NCBI GenBank assembly: GCA_022844575.1
Contig: JALHLL010000051.1
Span: 1 to 16,082 of the forward strand
Direction of reading: 5' to 3'
Source of the DNA: a bacterium
GTDB lineage: Bacteria; Bacteroidota; Ignavibacteria; Kapaibacteriales; UBA961
Length of the DNA: 16,082 nt
Positions 14,101 to 16,082 of this stretch are shown piece by piece. The position numbers and the translations under genes are program-made. Within the stretch, counting starts at the first letter, position 1. Each line of letters begins with the position of its first letter. The notes beneath the pieces were generated by a model. It worked only from the letters and a program-made list of their open reading frames with translations, ran no database searches and had not been told where the DNA came from.

Positions 14101-14478
14101 ATGAATGTAAATCAAATAACAGTACCCTCATTAAATCTTGAAAAGTCCGTTCCGTTTTATCAGACTTTAGGACTTAAACCTATCGTTGCATCACTTCCGT
14201 ATTATGCCAGATTCGAATGTCCCGACGGAAATTCCACTTTTTCGATACAACAAGTGGAACAACTTCCGAAAGGAAACGGAATACATATCTATTTTGAGTG
14301 TAATAATCTTGATGAGCATGTACATAAGCTAATGAGCAAAGGAATTGAATTTGATGAAATGCCCAATGACAAACATTGGCTATGGCGAGAAGCTCATTTG
14401 AAAGACTTAGACGGCAACCATTTGATTTTATACTATGCCGGAGAAAACAGATTAAACCCGCCCTGGAGATTACCATGA
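14101..14478 (+). CDS. VOC (glyoxalase/bleomycin-resistance fold) family protein
   Basis: This 125-residue cytoplasmic protein has the length of a single VOC domain with two beta-alpha-beta-beta-beta units. The first is MNVNQITVPSLNLEKSVPFY, leading to LGLKPI; the second contains GIHIYFECNNLDEHVHKLMS and ends with HLKDLDGNHLILYYAGENR. The tail NRLNPPWRLP recurs in small VOC proteins. The first-strand position that often carries a metal His is Gln5 here, so a classical metal site may be incomplete. The substrate is unknown: relatives include lyases, dioxygenases and drug-binding proteins. GAAGGAAA directly before the ATG is a good ribosome binding site. The stop overlaps a possible downstream ATG (ATGA at 14475), and the membrane protein gene follows 160 bp later. 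Confidence 0.85.
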   Translation: MNVNQITVPSLNLEKSVPFYQTLGLKPIVASLPYYARFECPDGNSTFSIQQVEQLPKGNGIHIYFECNNLDEHVHKLMSKGIEFDEMPNDKHWLWREAHLKDLDGNHLILYYAGENRLNPPWRLP

Positions 14479-14539
14479 AAATACATACCCGCAACGGGCA
14501 TGTAATTACTGCCCTTCAAAAATCGATGTTTATTGTTCA

Positions 14540-14644
14540 ATGTATTGCCATTTGTCAGGTAAGCCGGATTATATTCGTATTCTAAAATCCGACAAACCCG
14601 TTTCAAATCACAGTAAAAAACGTATAAGGAAAGGTTACATATGA
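14540..14644 (+). CDS. Possible small protein overlapping the yjdF-like start
   Basis: A 34-codon frame begins ATG TAT TGC (MYCHLSGKPDYIRILKSDKP) and ends basic (KKRIRKGYI). Its stop overlaps the ATG of the next gene as ATGA at 14641-14644, the usual sign of translational coupling. Upstream the frame stays open to 14456 and carries two more Cys pairs (ACNYC, then VYC before MYC), giving a zinc-ribbon-like Cys pattern. No ATG precedes them in that frame. It may be a real small protein, one with a lost or alternative start, or a frameshifted tail of something starting at 14475. Confidence 0.3.
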   Translation: MYCHLSGKPDYIRILKSDKPVSNHSKKRIRKGYI

Positions 14645-15246
14645 ATAAATATTACATTTTGATTATTCTTTTTTTTATCGGATTAGTTTGGTCAGGTATT
14701 AAACCTCACGATCACTTTACGTGGATACTTGAAGTATTTCCTGCAATTCTTGGCAGTATTGTTTTATTCGGCACCTTCCGAAAATTCAGATTTACGTACA
14801 TATCGTACTTTTTGGTGCTGGTGCATTGTTATATACTTTTTATCGGCGGTCATTATACCTATGCCGAAGTCCCATTATTCGATTGGATAAGAGATATTTT
14901 ACACCAAAGCAGAAACAACTACGATAAGGTCGGACATTTTGCTCAAGGATTTGTTCCTGCAATCATTACTCGAGAGATATTTATACGGAAGCAGGTAGTT
15001 AAAAACGAAAAATGGTTATCATTTCTCATCGTATGTGTATGTATTACCATAAGCGTAATGTATGAGTTTCTCGAATGGTTTGTAGCGATTGCTACAGGCG
15101 AGTCGGCGGATTCATTCTTAGGCACCCAGGGCTATGCTTGGGATACACAGTCGGATATGTTGCTTGCATTTATCGGATCAGCAAGTATGATTGTTTTTCT
15201 TTCAAGAATACATGATAAACAACTTGATCGAATGAAGACAAACTAA
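14641..15246 (+). CDS. yjdF: YjdF/DUF2238-family integral membrane protein
   Basis: This 201-residue protein has about five or six membrane segments (about 4-18, 28-46, 52-70, perhaps 100-115, 125-150, 172-188). The family signatures are well kept: HYTYAEVP (71-78), YDKVGHFAQGFVPA (94-107), YEFLEW (141-146) and LGTQGYAWDTQSDMLLA (160-176). These place it in the DUF2238 family of E. coli YjdF, an inner-membrane protein whose biochemical role I do not know. The length matches the family. AGGAAAGG lies 6 bases before the ATG. The stop of the small upstream frame overlaps this ATG. The E. coli name is used by family resemblance; it is unrelated to the Bacillus yjdF riboswitch gene. Confidence 0.85.
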   Translation: MNKYYILIILFFIGLVWSGIKPHDHFTWILEVFPAILGSIVLFGTFRKFRFTYISYFLVLVHCYILFIGGHYTYAEVPLFDWIRDILHQSRNNYDKVGHFAQGFVPAIITREIFIRKQVVKNEKWLSFLIVCVCITISVMYEFLEWFVAIATGESADSFLGTQGYAWDTQSDMLLAFIGSASMIVFLSRIHDKQLDRMKTN

Positions 15247-15262
15247 AAAGTCTAAATGCAAC

Positions 15263-15402
15263 TGATTTTGAAACAAAATAAACTTAGGGCTGTCATTGGA
15301 TACAAGGTAGAGTACTCAAGCATACATACGTTAATGCACCGCATAGGGTGCAAACGTTTGTGTATGGCATAACTTCCTCGAAGTAAGTTTACTTCGTTAG
15401 TG
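15263..15402. repeat. Structured 140-bp repeat, copy 2
   Basis: This is the second copy of the element at 10150-10290. The long hairpin at 15321-15366 is intact here: CATACAT and ACGTT, a 2-base bulge, TGCACC, a 6-base loop, GGTGCA, AACGT, a 2-base bulge, GTGTATG. That makes 18 pairs with one G-T. A second hairpin follows at 15379-15396 (CGAAGTAA-gt-TTACTTCG). It lies 92 bp before the lipoprotein ATG, between the YjdF-like gene and that lipoprotein. It could be a small mobile element, a leader RNA structure or a small RNA; the sequence alone does not decide. Confidence 0.85.
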
Positions 15403-15412
15403 AGTTTATACG

Positions 15413-15440
15413 TTTGATACACGAGTAATTCATACTTTCG
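15413..15440 (+). promoter_or_regulatory. Candidate promoter of the small lipoprotein gene
   Basis: TTTG at 15413-15416 and TACTTTCG at 15433-15440 resemble the Bacteroidota -33/-7 pair, with a 16-base gap that is shorter than the usual 19 or so. It lies between the structured repeat and the ATG at 15495. If it is right, the repeat would be upstream of the promoter and not in the mRNA leader. Confidence 0.3.
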
Positions 15441-15494
15441 TATAGAACTATACTATACCCCATAATTTTTACCATAATCGCAAGGGTAAACACC

Positions 15495-15923
15495 ATGAAA
15501 AAAGCACTGTATCTCTACAGTATATTGTGTTTAAGTATTTGTTGCATTACATTCTCTGCTTGTACTAATACGTCGGATGTTGCTGTAAAAAAACGTTTCC
15601 CAAGCACTTTTTTGGAAAAAGGAAACGATAGTGATTATTCATATCATTCCCTAAAATCCTCGCGTCTCGATAATGACCATTTAAAATTGGAACTGACGGG
15701 GTGGGCAGGCGAAGCGACAGGTATTTTCCTGCTCGATTTTGTTAAAGATAATGACCTGATTCTGAATGTTCTTGGAGAATGTGCAACTGATGCTGACATG
15801 CCGGGACATGAACCGCCCGTTTCTATACCGGTGAAACGTACCTTTGTTTATACTGTAAGCAATACATTAGAAGATAGTTTAAATTTTATTCGACTTCGTG
15901 AGATAGAGTTAGGTAAGCAATAA
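15495..15923 (+). CDS. Small lipoprotein, parent of the chimeric remnant
   Basis: This 142-residue protein has a signal peptide with lipobox FSAC and acylated Cys23. The mature part of about 120 residues looks beta-rich (LKLELTGWAGEATGIFLLDF, KRTFVYTVSNTLEDSLNFIR), perhaps a single Ig-like sandwich, with no family I can name. AAGGG lies about 9 bases before the ATG. Residues 89-134 recur at the front of the HDOD chimera at 10322-10867, and the region upstream of the gene recurs there too, so the locus was once duplicated. An IS3-family end begins 9 bp after the stop. The reading frame ends at its own TAA outside the IS, so it appears intact, although its original C-terminus cannot be proven. 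Confidence 0.7.
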   Translation: MKKALYLYSILCLSICCITFSACTNTSDVAVKKRFPSTFLEKGNDSDYSYHSLKSSRLDNDHLKLELTGWAGEATGIFLLDFVKDNDLILNVLGECATDADMPGHEPPVSIPVKRTFVYTVSNTLEDSLNFIRLREIELGKQ

Positions 15924-15956
15924 AACTGAATTGTCCTGTAATAAGTTGACAGAAAA

Positions 15957-16082
15957 TTAAAGCCTCCCGGTTGCCCTTTGAGCCGGGATTTTTTGTAAAT
16001 GAACCTGATTGGGCGTTTTTAATTTCAATGCCCAATGTGGTCGTTGATTATTGTATAGCTCTACTGATTCTTCTACCAAGCG
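15957..16082 (-). CDS. IS3-family transposase OrfB, C-terminal part
   Basis: Forty-one codons are visible before the TAA, with the start outside the window. The sequence LVEESVELYNNQRPHWALK followed by TPNQVH is the end of the rve integrase core of IS3-type OrfB, where YNxxRPHxAL and TPxxVH are the hallmark tail motifs. The frame is clean, so this copy may be recent and active, unlike the decayed element at 8974-9690. OrfB carries the DDE catalytic core that moves the element. Confidence 0.88.
   Translation of the reverse strand, partial: RLVEESVELYNNQRPHWALKLKTPNQVHLQKIPAQRATGRL
15965..15994 (+). terminator. Terminator inside the IS end, downstream of the lipoprotein
   Basis: The arms TCCCGGTT (15965-15972) and AGCCGGGA (15981-15988) pair over 8 bp with one G-T, and six T follow. 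It overlaps the last transposase codons in antisense. On the plus strand it would stop transcripts leaving the lipoprotein gene and shield the IS from read-through. Confidence 0.7.

Larger units (their letters stand above)
15932..16082 (-). mobile_element. IS3-family element, 3' end, continuing off the right edge
   Basis: The transposase C-terminus on the minus strand, followed by TGTCCTGTAATAAGTTGACAG at the outer end, fits the terminal repeat style of IS3 elements (5'-TG...). The boundary at 15932 is inferred from that TG and from the end of the lipoprotein gene. The other end and target duplication lie outside the window. Confidence 0.7.

Noticed and set aside
13932..14141. 69-codon ORF before the VOC gene
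   Set aside because: It overlaps the well-supported VOC start and its ribosome binding site, with no recognisable sequence. Probably non-coding.
14376..14585. 69-codon ORF overlapping the VOC gene
   Set aside because: It is mostly a shadow of the VOC reading frame. Only the part from 14475 lies outside it, and that part looks less protein-like than the competing frame ending at 14644.

Overview
The window is about 16 kb of AT-rich bacterial DNA. It most likely comes from the Bacteroidota/FCB group. The evidence is a type IX secretion (T9SS) type A sorting domain on one secreted protein, a TPR-coiled-coil-LuxR regulator, jelly-roll surface proteins with the REYI/YYYIDDVSV look common in Bacteroidota, an outer-membrane barrel ending in Trp, and intergenic palindromes of a kind frequent in these genomes. 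I cannot fix the lineage further from sequence alone.

Left part (1-8.9 kb). A partial, doubtful ORF ends in a 20-bp tandem repeat. A minus-strand TPR/LuxR-type regulator (735-2651) follows. Divergent from it is a cluster of three plus-strand exported proteins (2829-8815), closed by a strong terminator at 8886-8917. The cluster looks like one modular surface system. Gene 1 has modules A-B-C. Gene 2 has a jelly roll plus module C. Gene 3 has modules A-B plus an outer-membrane beta-barrel. Module C carries a matching cysteine layout in genes 1 and 2 (CxxC, then CC, then CxxC). I do not recognise module C as a named family; it is the best candidate here for an undescribed system.

Middle (8.9-10.9 kb). 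This is a mobile-element graveyard: a heavily decayed IS3-type transposase, a mosaic of GC-rich palindromic repeats, a long hairpin repeat, and a chimeric gene remnant. The remnant joins the tail of a lipoprotein to an HDOD domain cut at both ends. The 141 bp before it recur before the intact lipoprotein at 15.5 kb, and both copies contain the same two hairpins.

Right part (11.1-16.1 kb). A T9SS-sorted secreted protein overlaps by 8 bp an exported metallo-beta-lactamase-fold hydrolase. Then come a lipoprotein of unknown function, a VOC (glyoxalase-fold) protein, a possible small ORF, a YjdF/DUF2238 membrane protein, the second copy of the structured repeat, a small lipoprotein, and the end of an apparently intact IS3-family element running off the right edge. 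No rRNA, tRNA or CRISPR array was seen.
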